A DNA stretch of 9,218 bases from JARRQB01 sp965368585 (GCA_965368585.1 CBDUNM010000187.1:1-9218); one strand, 5' to 3'; positions 1 through 7,331 are shown, counted from the stretch's first letter. A program made the numbers and translations. The notes: a model not told the origin generated them from the letters alone.

Positions 1-614
1 TCCTTGATAAAGTTGAGGAAGCCATAGCCTTTGTCGGGAAACCATTTCGTGCAGTACCCGCGCACGCATGAACCCGCCTTGCCCCATTCGTTGCGCGGTT
101 CGTAGGCGACCGGCACGAGGTCCGGGATCAAGAAGCCGGAGTAGTAGGCATCGACCTGCCTGGTCAATTGCCTGGACACATTGTTGAAGGCAATGAGTTC
201 GACGCGGCAGCCTTTGTTTTGCAGCGCGGACACCAGCTGCAGGAAATCGCCGTCGCCGGTCAGGAGCAGGATCTCGTCGAGGTTCTCCGCCTGCAGCAAG
301 GCATCGACAGCCAGTTCCAGGTCCGAGTTCGCCTTGGTGGTTGTGTTGCCTTCCTCGTCGACGTAGCGCTTGACGGGTTTGGTGATCAGCTTCCAGCCGA
401 ATTCGCGCAAGGTGTTTTGATACGTATACGAGCGCTTGGCATATTCTGAATCGTCTTTGGCGCGATCGGCGTCAAACGCGAGATAGATGTTCAAGCGCAA
501 TAATTTACTTCCTGAACGGGCCGCGAAACGCCGCAGCACGTCGTAGCGCAGGTTGTAGCCGCCGTTGTACTTTATATTTTCTGCGTCAACGAAGACGCCG
601 ACTTTCAATGACAA
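1..614 (-). CDS. NYN (LabA/DUF88-type) domain protein with a C-terminal cold-shock-like domain, partial
   Basis: This gene is read leftward and leaves the window at its 3' end, so 204 codons are visible. Residues 4-165 form a NYN (PIN-like) nuclease fold. The acidic residues expected of the family's metal site are present: D10 and N13 in VDAEN, D98 in NSDLELAVD, and D121/D123 in TGDGDF. After a short linker, residues 185-199 read RGYCTKWFPDKGYGF, which resembles the start of a cold-shock domain with its RNP1-like K-G-Y-G-F core. The window edge cuts this second domain. The family is thought to act on RNA, so a nuclease joined to an RNA-binding module is a reasonable inference, but no substrate can be named. 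There is no ATG. An in-frame TGA lies just upstream near 673, and only TTG codons at 614 or 608 fit as starts. GAGGA sits 8 nt before the first and AAAGG 7 nt before the second, so the exact start is open. Domain assignment is confident; the fusion is less so because it is truncated. Confidence 0.85.
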   Translation of the reverse strand, partial: MSLKVGVFVDAENIKYNGGYNLRYDVLRRFAARSGSKLLRLNIYLAFDADRAKDDSEYAKRSYTYQNTLREFGWKLITKPVKRYVDEEGNTTTKANSDLELAVDALLQAENLDEILLLTGDGDFLQLVSALQNKGCRVELIAFNNVSRQLTRQVDAYYSGFLIPDLVPVAYEPRNEWGKAGSCVRGYCTKWFPDKGYGFLNFIK

Positions 615-924
615 ACCTTTGGTCCTCGTGTGGTGATTCAGCGACAGCCGGACACCAGTACTCCTTCAAGATGATATCGCCGCAGGGCGTCCGCAGAATA
701 TCCCGCAACCGCGTTGCAGCGCTTGCCAAGGGGGTCGGCCATTGCCTGCGCACTGCGCCTTGTTGCGAACCGTTCTGTGAACGCTGAACCCGGCAAAATC
801 ACCTTGCGGACGTACTAACAACCGACCTCTATTGTTTGATCGCGAATGCGACCCCGAGTTCGCGGCGGATCCGCGCCGAAAAGGCCCGGCACTGCCGGGC
901 ATAACCGTACTGCTGGCATTTACC
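615..924. other. 310-nt intergenic region between fumarase and the NYN gene
   Basis: The part next to the fumarase stop holds a terminator hairpin (listed separately). The rest has no gene I can support. A run of small inverted repeats with three-base loops lies at 705-717 (GCAAC/GTTGC), 748-758 (GCGC/GCGC) and 771-783 (CGTTC/GAACG). The region should contain the promoter and leader of the leftward NYN gene, but I see no convincing -35/-10 pair. A short leftward frame (742 to 638, 34 codons) and a longer one crossing the terminator do not resemble any protein I know. Confidence 0.6.
879..900 (-). terminator. Rho-independent terminator after the fumarase gene
   Basis: On the minus strand a 7-bp perfect GC-rich stem, GCCCGGC, with loop AGT and GCCGGGC, is followed by CTTTTC. 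It begins about 25 nt beyond the fumarase stop codon. The T tract is short (four T), so termination may be incomplete. The position and the strong stem support the call, and it separates the sucAB-fumarase unit from the NYN gene downstream. Confidence 0.7.
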
Positions 925-2445
925 TCACGATGCGCGGCTGATTTCCTCGATCCTGATTTTCCATTCCGCCGGACCGGTTTGGTGCACGGACTCGCCTTGG
1001 CTGTCGACGGCGACGGTCACGGGCATGTCTTTGACCTCGAACTCGTAGATCGCCTCCATGCCCAATTCGGCAAAGGCGACGACGCGCGACGCCTTGATCG
1101 CCTGCGACACCAGATAGGCGGCCCCACCCACGGCCATAAGGTAAACGGCGCCGTGTTTCTTGATCGCGGCAATGGCAACCGGCCCGCGTTCCGCTTTGCC
1201 GACCATACCGATGAGACCGGTTTTCGACAACATCATTTCGGTGAATTTATCCATGCGCGTCGCCGTGGTGGGGCCGGCGGGGCCGACGACTTCATCGCCA
1301 ACCGGATCGACCGGACCGACGTAGTAGATGAATCGATTGGTAAAGTCCACGCCAGCGGGCAGACCCTGGCCGCTATCGAGCAGGTCCTTGATCCGTTTGT
1401 GCGCGGCGTCGCGGCCCGTCAGCAGTTTGCCGGACAACAAGATCCGGTCGCCGGGCTTCCAGGTGGCGATTTCGTCCTTGGTGACGGTATCCAGATCGAC
1501 GCGTCGGCTGTCGGCGCTGGCCTCCCAGGTCACCGCCGGCCAGTCACTGATAGCGGGCGGCTGCAAAACAGCGGGTCCGGATCCGTCCAGCGTGAATTCG
1601 ACGTGGCGAGTGGCGGCGCAGTTGGGGATCATGGCGACCGGTAAAGACGCCGCATGGGTGGGGCACTCGAGAATCTTGACGTCTACGACTGTGGTGAGAC
1701 CGCCGAGGCCCTGTGCGCCGATACCCAGCGCGTTGACTTTGTCGAACAGTTCCAGGCGCAGTTCCTCGGTCGGGTTGGCCGGGCCGCGCTGGCGAACCTC
1801 GTCGATATCGATCGCTGCCATCAGCGATTCTTTGGCCAGGAGCATCGCCTTCTCCGCGGTGCCGCCGATACCAATCCCCAGTATCCCGGGTGGGCACCAG
1901 CCGGCACCCATCTTCGGCACGGTCTCCAACACCCAGTCGACCAGGCTGTCGCTGGGATTGAGCATGGCGAACTTACTCTTGTTTTCCGAGCCGCCGCCTT
2001 TGGCGGCCAAGCCGACTTCGACATGGTGTCCCGGTACCATTTCGACGTGAACGACCGCGGGGGTGTTGTCGCGGGTATTTTTCCGTTCGCCATACGGCGG
2101 GTTGACCACCGACGCGCGCAAGGTGTTTTCCGGGTGCGTATATGCACGGCGCACGCCTTCGTCGATCATCTCCTGCAGCGACAAGTCACCGTCGAATCGG
2201 GCGTGCATACCGATCTTCACGAAGACCACGACAATGCCGGTGTCCTGGCAGATCGGGCGATGGCCTTCGGCGGCCATGCGCGAATTGACCAGTATCTGCG
2301 CCAGGGCATCTTTCGCGGCGGGCGATTGCTCCCGCTCCCACGCACGGCCCACCGCCTGGATGTAGTCCAGCGGGTGATAGTAGGAGATAAACTGCAGGGC
2401 ATCGGCGACGCTCTGGATGAGGTCGTTGGCTTTTATCGTGGTCAT
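925..2445 (-). CDS. Class I (iron-sulfur) fumarate hydratase
   Basis: The 506-aa protein catalyses reversible hydration of fumarate to (S)-malate in the TCA cycle, in the cytosol. It is the single-chain class I form: an N-terminal fumarase alpha-type region (about residues 10-290) fused to a C-terminal beta-type region (about 325-500). The three cysteines expected to hold the [4Fe-4S] cluster are in recognisable contexts: C66 in RPICQDTG, C184 in GWCPPGILGIGIGG, and C276 in IPNCAATRHVEF. The C-terminal half contains the conserved GPTTATRMDKF segment (about 391-401), followed by KTGLIGMVGKAERG. E. coli FumA is somewhat longer, at about 548 aa. GGAGA lies 7 nt before the ATG, which fixes the start. 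The gene lies 268 nt after sucB on the same strand and could be read through from it or have its own promoter; no strong promoter is visible. Enzymes of this class are oxygen- and iron-sensitive, unlike class II FumC. I leave the symbol blank because fumA/B/D-type names cannot be separated by eye. Confidence 0.96.
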   Translation of the reverse strand: MTTIKANDLIQSVADALQFISYYHPLDYIQAVGRAWEREQSPAAKDALAQILVNSRMAAEGHRPICQDTGIVVVFVKIGMHARFDGDLSLQEMIDEGVRRAYTHPENTLRASVVNPPYGERKNTRDNTPAVVHVEMVPGHHVEVGLAAKGGGSENKSKFAMLNPSDSLVDWVLETVPKMGAGWCPPGILGIGIGGTAEKAMLLAKESLMAAIDIDEVRQRGPANPTEELRLELFDKVNALGIGAQGLGGLTTVVDVKILECPTHAASLPVAMIPNCAATRHVEFTLDGSGPAVLQPPAISDWPAVTWEASADSRRVDLDTVTKDEIATWKPGDRILLSGKLLTGRDAAHKRIKDLLDSGQGLPAGVDFTNRFIYYVGPVDPVGDEVVGPAGPTTATRMDKFTEMMLSKTGLIGMVGKAERGPVAIAAIKKHGAVYLMAVGGAAYLVSQAIKASRVVAFAELGMEAIYEFEVKDMPVTVAVDSQGESVHQTGPAEWKIRIEEISRAS

Positions 2446-2713
2446 GGTGCTGTCTCCAATTACGGGAAGCTACGCTGATCTTGGCACCTTGCGACATCGG
2501 CGGGCGGTCGAGGCTGATCAGTCGCTTCGATGAAGGAATTCGGGCGGCGGGTAAGCGGCGAAAAGCCGGGCAGCGGTAACTGACAGGGAAAGGATAACGC
2601 CCGCATCGTCGAGTCCGTGCGCGCAATTCACCATATCGGCTTGCGAATTCCGGGGCGAGTTCCCCGAAATCCGCTGCCGTTGGCCGCTCTCGCGTCGGGT
2701 CGGCGGCGCGCGT
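2446..2713. other. Intergenic region between sucB and fumarase
   Basis: This 268-nt gap contains a stable hairpin near the sucB end (listed separately) and the fumarase ribosome binding site at 2453-2457. An 8-bp palindrome, CTGATCAG, lies at 2514-2521. No clear sigma70 promoter was found on the minus strand. A 38-codon leftward frame starting with ATG at 2634 exists, but it has no Shine-Dalgarno sequence and no recognised similarity. Confidence 0.5.
2647..2670 (-). other. Stable hairpin downstream of sucB
   Basis: On the minus strand, ATTTCGGGG and CCCCGGAAT pair as a 9-bp stem (one T-G pair) around the six-base loop AACTCG, starting about 44 nt past the sucB stop. No T tract follows, so it is not a classical intrinsic terminator. 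It could protect the 3' end of sucAB mRNA, attenuate read-through into fumarase, or be incidental. Confidence 0.5.
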
Positions 2714-3934
2714 TCAAACCTGCAACAGTAAACGAGCGGGATCTTCCAGGCACTGTTTGATGGTCACCAGCGATTGCACCGCTTCACGTCCGTCGATGAT
2801 CCGGTGGTCGTACGACATGGCCAGATACATCATTGGCCGAACCTCGATCTGGCCATCGACCGCAACCGGTCGTTCGACGATGTTGTGCATGCCGAGAATG
2901 CCGCTTTGCGGCGGATTGAGGATCGGTGTGGACAGCATCGAGCCGTACACGCCGCCATTCGATATGGTGAAGGTGCCGCCGTTGAGATCGTCGTAGGTGA
3001 GCGCCCCCTCCTGCGCCTTGGCGCCGAATGTCTTGATCGCCTCTTCGATATCGGCAAAGGTCAGCCGGTCGGCGTCGCGCAGCACGGGAACCACCAGGCC
3101 GCGCGGGGATCCGACGGCGATGCCGATATCGTAATAGCCGTGATAGATGATGTCGGTGCCGTCTACCGTGGCATTGAGTACGGGGTATTTTTTCAGTGCT
3201 TCGATGACCGCTTTGACGAAAAAGGACATAAACCCGAGCTTCACGTCGTGCGCCTTTTCGAATTGCGCCTTGAACTGATTGCGCAACGCCATGACATTCT
3301 TCAGGTCCACCTCGTTGAAGGTGGTGAGAATGGCCGCCGTGTTCTGGGCCTCTTTCAGGCGCTCGGCGACCCTGGCGCGCAGCCGCGTCATCGCGACGCG
3401 TTGTTCCGTGCGTTCGCCCCCCGCCGCCGGTGGCTTCGGCGCCGGTTCCGAAGCGGCGATGTCCGGGTCCTGCTTCGTGTCGCGCGTGTCGAGATAGGTC
3501 ATGACATCCGACTTCAGTATGCGCCCATCCTTGCCCGTACCCTGGATCTCGCGCGCGTCGATATCGAGTTCCTTGACCAGCCGGCGCACCGCAGGCGTCA
3601 GCACGGGGTCGTCGTCGTCCTCCGCGACGACGGTGCTCTCGGCTTTAGCGGGTTCGGCCTTGCCGGTCGCTTTCGCGGGCGCCGAACTCTTGGCGGCGCC
3701 GGCCTCTATCTCGGCCAGGATATCGTCGGCTTTGACCACGGCGCCGTCGGCAGCCAGTTGTTTGGACAGCACCCCATCGACCGGAGACGGCACCTCGAGC
3801 ACGACTTTGTCGGTCTCCAGGTCAACCAGATTCTCGTCGCGGTGAATCGCATCACCAGGTTGTTTGTGCCAGGTCAGTACGGTGGCGTCGCTGACGGATT
3901 CGGGGAGGGTCGGTACGCGTACCTCTGTTGCCAT
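2714..3934 (-). CDS. sucB: Dihydrolipoyllysine-residue succinyltransferase, E2 of 2-oxoglutarate dehydrogenase
   Basis: E2 core subunit (406 aa; E. coli SucB has about 405). It passes the succinyl group from the E1 active site via a lipoyl arm to CoA, making succinyl-CoA. Domains in order: a single lipoyl domain (about 1-78) with the lipoylated lysine K43 in LETDKVVLEVPS; an Ala/Lys/Glu-rich flexible linker (about 79-108); a peripheral subunit-binding domain (about 110-148, LTPAVRRLVKELDID...GTGKDGRILKSDV); a second linker rich in Pro/Ala; and the catalytic acyltransferase domain (about 175-406). The last carries the HxxxDG motif with H377 and D381 (SYDHRIIDG). The ATG lies 4 nt after the sucA stop, so the two genes are almost certainly cotranscribed and probably translationally coupled. 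No lpd (E3) gene follows. The succinyl-specific assignment rests on its pairing with sucA and on its SucB-like length. Confidence 0.97.
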   Translation of the reverse strand: MATEVRVPTLPESVSDATVLTWHKQPGDAIHRDENLVDLETDKVVLEVPSPVDGVLSKQLAADGAVVKADDILAEIEAGAAKSSAPAKATGKAEPAKAESTVVAEDDDDPVLTPAVRRLVKELDIDAREIQGTGKDGRILKSDVMTYLDTRDTKQDPDIAASEPAPKPPAAGGERTEQRVAMTRLRARVAERLKEAQNTAAILTTFNEVDLKNVMALRNQFKAQFEKAHDVKLGFMSFFVKAVIEALKKYPVLNATVDGTDIIYHGYYDIGIAVGSPRGLVVPVLRDADRLTFADIEEAIKTFGAKAQEGALTYDDLNGGTFTISNGGVYGSMLSTPILNPPQSGILGMHNIVERPVAVDGQIEVRPMMYLAMSYDHRIIDGREAVQSLVTIKQCLEDPARLLLQV

Positions 3935-3938
3935 AACT

Positions 3939-6791
3939 TTAGTGCCTGCGATTCATGTTGGGGTCGAAACGACCCGAAAGAGCGTCATCCACCAGTTTCT
4001 CCTGTTCTTCCTGATGCTGACGATAAAAGCCCGTCGCCGGCGCAGCGGCGGAAGGGCGGCCCACGTAGAACACATGCTTGCCGTCGTTGCTCAAGGTGTG
4101 GAAGCGATGCTTGACCTGATCCCAGGCGCCCTGGTTTTGTGGCTCTTCCTGGCACCAGATGAAGTCTTTCGCGTTGGGGTAGCGGTCGACGACTTCGTTG
4201 AAGTCCTTGCGTGGAAACGGATAGAGTTGCTCGAGCCGCACGATGGCGATGTTTTCTATGCTGCGCGCCCGCCGCGCTTCCAGCAGGTCGTAAAAGACCT
4301 TGCCCGAGCACATGATGACGTGGCTGACCTTCTCCTTGTCGATGGCGTCGATTTCGTCGATCACGGTTTGAAACGAGCCGTTGGTGAAGGCGTGCAGGGG
4401 CGATGTCGCCAGCGGATGTCGCAACAGGCTTTTGGGCGTCATGACCACCAATGGTCGGCGGTATGGCCTGATCATCTGCCGGCGCAGCATGTGAAAGGTT
4501 TGCGCCGGCGTCGACGGAATACAGACCTGCATGTTCTGTTCTGCGCACAACTGCATGTAGCGTTCGATGCGCGCCGACGAATGCTCTGGTCCCTGGCCTT
4601 CATAGCCGTGCGGCAGAAGCATCACCAGGCCGCAATGCAGGCCCCATTTGGTCCCGGCCGAACTGATGAACTGGTCCATCACCACCTGGGCACCGTTGGC
4701 GAAATCGCCGAACTGGGCCTCCCATATGGTCAACGAGCCGGGTTCCGCCGTCGCATAACCATACTCGAACGCCAGTACCGCCTCTTCGGAGAGCACCGAG
4801 TCGATGACGGTGAATTCCGGCTGGTCGGCGTGCAGGTGCTGTAGCGGAACGTAGCTGTCGCCTGTCTCCTGGTCGCGAAACATGGCGTGCCGATGGAAAA
4901 ACGTGCCGCGGCGGCAGTCCTGGCCGGAAATGCGCACCGCGTAGCCGTCATCGAGCAGGGTCGCATAGGCGAGGTTTTCGCCAAAGCCCCAGTCGGCCAG
5001 CGAGTCTCCCGCCGCCATCTTGAACCGGTCGTCCACGATCCGCTGCACGCGCGGGTGCAGGGTCCAGTTGCCGGGCGGGGTGTTCATTTGCCCGGCCAAG
5101 GCCTGCAACCGGTCGAGCGGCACAGTGGTATCGGCGGGCGTTTCCCAGTTCGACTCCTGAAAAGGCCGCCAGTTGACCGGGTAGGGGTTGCTCAGCCCGC
5201 ACACCGGGGGGCGCCCGACCGGGTTGCCGGCCTCCAGCGCCTCGCGGTACGCATCGACCAGCGCGTGTGCCTCGTCCGGGGTGATGACGCCCTCGGCGAT
5301 CAGGCGATCGGCGTAGGCGGCGCGCACCGGCTGGTGGTTGCGAATCTTCTTGTACATCATCGGCTGGGTGACAGCGGGCTCGTCAGCTTCGTTATGGCCG
5401 TGACGGCGATAGCACACGAGGTCGATTACCACGTCTTTGTGGAACTGGTTGCGGTAGTCCAGTGCCAGGCGGGTAACGAAGATCACGGCCTCCGGGTCGT
5501 CGCCGTTGACGTGGAAAATGGGCGCATTGACCATCTTGGCGACATCGGTGCAGTAAGTTGTAGAACGGCTGTCGATGGGGTCGCTGGTGGTGAAGCCGAT
5601 CTGGTTGTTCACCACGATATGCACGGTGCCGCCGGTACTGTAGCCGCGTGCCTGCGACATGTTGAAGGTTTCCATCACCACGCCCTGACCGGCAAAAGCC
5701 GAATCGCCATGGATGGAAATCGGGAGTACCTGTCTGCCTTCCACGTCGTCACGACGTTGTTGGCGGGCCCGCACCGACCCCTCGATGACCGGTCCGATGA
5801 TCTCCAGGTGCGAAGGGTTGAAGCCCAGGGTGACGTGCACAATGCCGCCGGGGGTGTCGAGATCCGAAGAAAAACCCATGTGGTATTTCACGTCGCCCGA
5901 GGTCATGATGCCGCTGCGTTGCCCGCGACCCTCGAATTCGTCGAACAGCGTGCGCGGCGGTTTGCCGATGATGTTGACCAGCACGTTGAGCCGTCCGCGG
6001 TGCGCCATGCCGATCACGGTCTCCTGCACTCCATTCTTGCCGGCGCGCTGGATCAGTTCGTCGAGTAACGGAATCAGCGAATCGCCGCCTTCGAGCGAGA
6101 ACCGCTTCTGGCCCACGTAGCGGGTGTGCAGATATTTTTCCAGGCCTTCGGCGCCGGTCAGCGAGCCCAGAATCCAGCGCTTGTCTGCGGTGGTCAGTTC
6201 CGGCTTGCCGCGGTAGGTTTCCAGCCGCTGTTGAATCCAGCGCTTCTCTTTCGTGTCGGTAATGTGCATGTATTCGGAACCCACGGTTCCGGTGTACACC
6301 TGCTTGACGATCTCAATGATCTCGCGCAATTCCATGCGATCGGGCGCGAACAAAGAACCGGTATTGAAACTGGTGCGCATGTCGCCTTCGTTCAGGCCGT
6401 GAAAACTTGGGTCGAGATCGGCCAGCGCTACGGAGGGACGCAGTGCCAACGGGTCGAGTACCGCGTTCTGGTGGCCGCGCACCCGGTAGGCGTTGATCAG
6501 CCGCAGCACCGCGGCCTGTTTCGCCGCCGCTCCCGCTGAGAGGGCGGGGCCGGACGTGTCGATGCGGTGATGCAGTTCCTTGGCAAGTCGGCGAAAGTTC
6601 GCCCGGATCGGTCCGTGGGGTGTGTCCGGCGCCGCGTCGTCGCTGGCCGGCAACCCCTCGAAGTGCAGTCGCCAATCCTCGGGAATGCTGGCGGGGTCTT
6701 CAAGATAGGCCTCGTACAGGCCCTCGATGAATGCTGCGTTGCCGCCAGAATAGGCTGCGGCAGCGCGGCGGCGATCCAGGTCTTCTGACAT
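3939..6791 (-). CDS. sucA: 2-oxoglutarate dehydrogenase E1 component
   Basis: Thiamine-diphosphate-dependent E1 (950 aa from the chosen start; E. coli SucA is about 933). It decarboxylates 2-oxoglutarate and transfers the succinyl group to the lipoyl arm of SucB. The N-terminal segment SGGNAAFIEGLYEAYLEDP...IPEDWRLHFE (about 15-45) is the usual OdhA/SucA N-terminal motif. Active-site histidines lie at H264 (GMAHRGRLNV) and H304 (DVKYHMGF). The ThDP/Mg site is seen as HGDSAFAGQG (361-370) plus VVNNQIGF (393-400), followed by VNGDDPEAV (428-436) and CYRRHGHNEADEPA (460-473). The C-terminal FIWCQEEPQNQGAWDQV segment is typical. An in-frame ATG 72 nt further upstream (6863) would add 24 residues unlike the family. 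I prefer 6791, where homology begins. Neither start has a clear Shine-Dalgarno sequence, so the start is less certain than the identity. It is first of the leftward sucA-sucB unit and diverges from the small ORF and T6SS genes. Confidence 0.96.
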   Translation of the reverse strand: MSEDLDRRRAAAAYSGGNAAFIEGLYEAYLEDPASIPEDWRLHFEGLPASDDAAPDTPHGPIRANFRRLAKELHHRIDTSGPALSAGAAAKQAAVLRLINAYRVRGHQNAVLDPLALRPSVALADLDPSFHGLNEGDMRTSFNTGSLFAPDRMELREIIEIVKQVYTGTVGSEYMHITDTKEKRWIQQRLETYRGKPELTTADKRWILGSLTGAEGLEKYLHTRYVGQKRFSLEGGDSLIPLLDELIQRAGKNGVQETVIGMAHRGRLNVLVNIIGKPPRTLFDEFEGRGQRSGIMTSGDVKYHMGFSSDLDTPGGIVHVTLGFNPSHLEIIGPVIEGSVRARQQRRDDVEGRQVLPISIHGDSAFAGQGVVMETFNMSQARGYSTGGTVHIVVNNQIGFTTSDPIDSRSTTYCTDVAKMVNAPIFHVNGDDPEAVIFVTRLALDYRNQFHKDVVIDLVCYRRHGHNEADEPAVTQPMMYKKIRNHQPVRAAYADRLIAEGVITPDEAHALVDAYREALEAGNPVGRPPVCGLSNPYPVNWRPFQESNWETPADTTVPLDRLQALAGQMNTPPGNWTLHPRVQRIVDDRFKMAAGDSLADWGFGENLAYATLLDDGYAVRISGQDCRRGTFFHRHAMFRDQETGDSYVPLQHLHADQPEFTVIDSVLSEEAVLAFEYGYATAEPGSLTIWEAQFGDFANGAQVVMDQFISSAGTKWGLHCGLVMLLPHGYEGQGPEHSSARIERYMQLCAEQNMQVCIPSTPAQTFHMLRRQMIRPYRRPLVVMTPKSLLRHPLATSPLHAFTNGSFQTVIDEIDAIDKEKVSHVIMCSGKVFYDLLEARRARSIENIAIVRLEQLYPFPRKDFNEVVDRYPNAKDFIWCQEEPQNQGAWDQVKHRFHTLSNDGKHVFYVGRPSAAAPATGFYRQHQEEQEKLVDDALSGRFDPNMNRRH

Positions 6792-6847
6792 ATTAGTACG
6801 ACCGTACCGTTCTAGGGTTAATGAGGGGTTGGCTTGTCGTTGAGGGG

Positions 6848-6856
6848 AGTCTAGCA
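6848..6856 (-). promoter_or_regulatory. Candidate extended -10 promoter element for sucA
   Basis: On the minus strand, TGCTAGACT reads as an extended -10 (TGn followed by TAGACT, four of six matches to TATAAT). No good -35 lies 16-18 nt upstream. If used, transcription would begin near 6841, downstream of the alternative ATG at 6863, leaving a roughly 50-nt leader before the ATG at 6791. This is weak evidence and fits the chosen sucA start. Confidence 0.3.
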
Positions 6857-6948
6857 CAAGCATTTCGCGACATTAGCAGAATTTAAACTCAGATAAACAT
6901 ACTATTTTTCTGCTCGCCGGGCTGTGGTGCAGTGCAGCAAAATCGGCT

Positions 6949-6977
6949 TTGGATTGAAAAAAAATCTTCGCTAGAAT
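6949..6977 (+). promoter_or_regulatory. Sigma70-type promoter facing the small ORF and T6SS genes
   Basis: TTGGAT at 6949-6954 and TAGAAT at 6972-6977 (five of six matches to TATAAT) are separated by exactly 17 nt, with an A tract in the spacer. The start of transcription would be near 6984, about 38 nt before the ATG at 7022. The -35 is weak (three of six), but spacing, the -10 and AT content agree. Confidence 0.55.
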
Positions 6978-7021
6978 GTGCCCGAGAGTCACTATCAGAC
7001 CGATCATGGGCTTAATTTAGG

Positions 7022-7219
7022 ATGAACAACGAAAGCGACGGGGATAAAAGCGTTTCTTGCCTGGAGGCCGATGTCGCCTTTTTTGACGCGCGCTTGATGC
7101 TGGTGCAGGAACCGGAGACCCGTCATCAGCAGGCCCAGATCAAAGCCTATGAAACCCTGCGCCGAATATTCCTCAGCCAGCTGGCAGAGCGACGCGAGTT
7201 GTCACGGATCGCTCAGTGA
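7022..7219 (+). CDS. Small hypothetical protein (65 aa)
   Basis: I do not recognise this protein. It is short, charged and probably helical: residues about 14-63 have regular hydrophobic spacing (LEADVAFFDARLMLVQ, then AQIKAYETLRRIFLSQL), which suggests a two-helix or short coiled-coil protein. It has no signal peptide or membrane segment. Third codon positions favour G and C as in the neighbouring genes, which supports real coding. An in-frame TAA at 7013 lies just upstream, so 7022 is the first ATG available. The Shine-Dalgarno match is poor, because the only AGG abuts the start codon. A plausible promoter lies at 6949-6977. It is followed 180 nt later by tssA on the same strand, but whether it belongs functionally to the secretion system cannot be told from the sequence. 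Confidence 0.6.
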   Translation: MNNESDGDKSVSCLEADVAFFDARLMLVQEPETRHQQAQIKAYETLRRIFLSQLAERRELSRIAQ

Positions 7220-7331
7220 CCACCTGGCGCCTGGCGATCGGTCTGGGCGACTCCGCAGCCGCTTGACCCCTTCCTTACTGTTTCGCACGGTTCCGCTCCC
7301 GGCGCGGCAATTCGCATTTTGTCGACTGTGA

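Larger units (their letters stand above)
6792..7021. other. Divergent promoter region between sucA and the small ORF
   Basis: This 230-nt spacer separates leftward sucA from rightward genes and is notably AT-rich around 6880-6965 compared with its flanks. It holds a plausible rightward promoter (6949-6977), a weak leftward extended -10 candidate (6848-6856), and a small palindrome, GTACG-AC-CGTAC, at 6796-6807 just before the sucA ATG. No other gene was seen in it. Confidence 0.7.

Noticed and set aside
638..742. Leftward 34-codon frame with ATG at 742, ending just before the NYN gene
   Set aside because: It has a coding-like look, but there is no Shine-Dalgarno at the ATG, it is short, and nothing is recognisable in it. 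I could not support it as a gene.
666..902. Leftward 78-codon frame starting at 902 in the gap after fumarase
   Set aside because: It starts inside the terminator hairpin, is rich in Arg/Gly/Ser, and has no ribosome binding site or known similarity.
406..2131. Repeated string CGCGCAAGGTGTTTT found near 406 and again near 2117
   Set aside because: Both copies lie inside real genes in the same coding frame (encoding Asn-Thr-Leu-Arg in each protein). A shared short peptide with the same codons explains it; there is no wider repeat around either copy.
2518..2634. Leftward 38-codon frame between sucB and fumarase
   Set aside because: No ribosome binding site precedes the ATG and there is no recognised similarity. 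Chance open frames of this size are common at this GC content.
2774..4114. Long plus-strand open frame (446 codons) opposite sucB
   Set aside because: It lies antisense to a clear sucB and the end of sucA, its composition is rich in Arg/His/Gly/Asp as expected for the complement of GC-rich coding DNA, and no domain is recognisable. The plus-strand frames at 832-1644, 1654-2478, 3864-4844 and 4887-6068 fail for the same reason.
7200..7219. GTCAC/GTGAC inverted repeat at the end of the small ORF as a terminator
   Set aside because: The stem is only 5 bp with a 10-nt loop and no T tract follows, so it is not convincing.
7285..7325. Possible sigma54 promoter upstream of tssA (GG...GC pattern in GCGCGGCAATTCGC)
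   Set aside because: T6SS genes are often sigma54-dependent, so this was looked for, but the spacing between the GG and GC elements does not match the -24/-12 rule.
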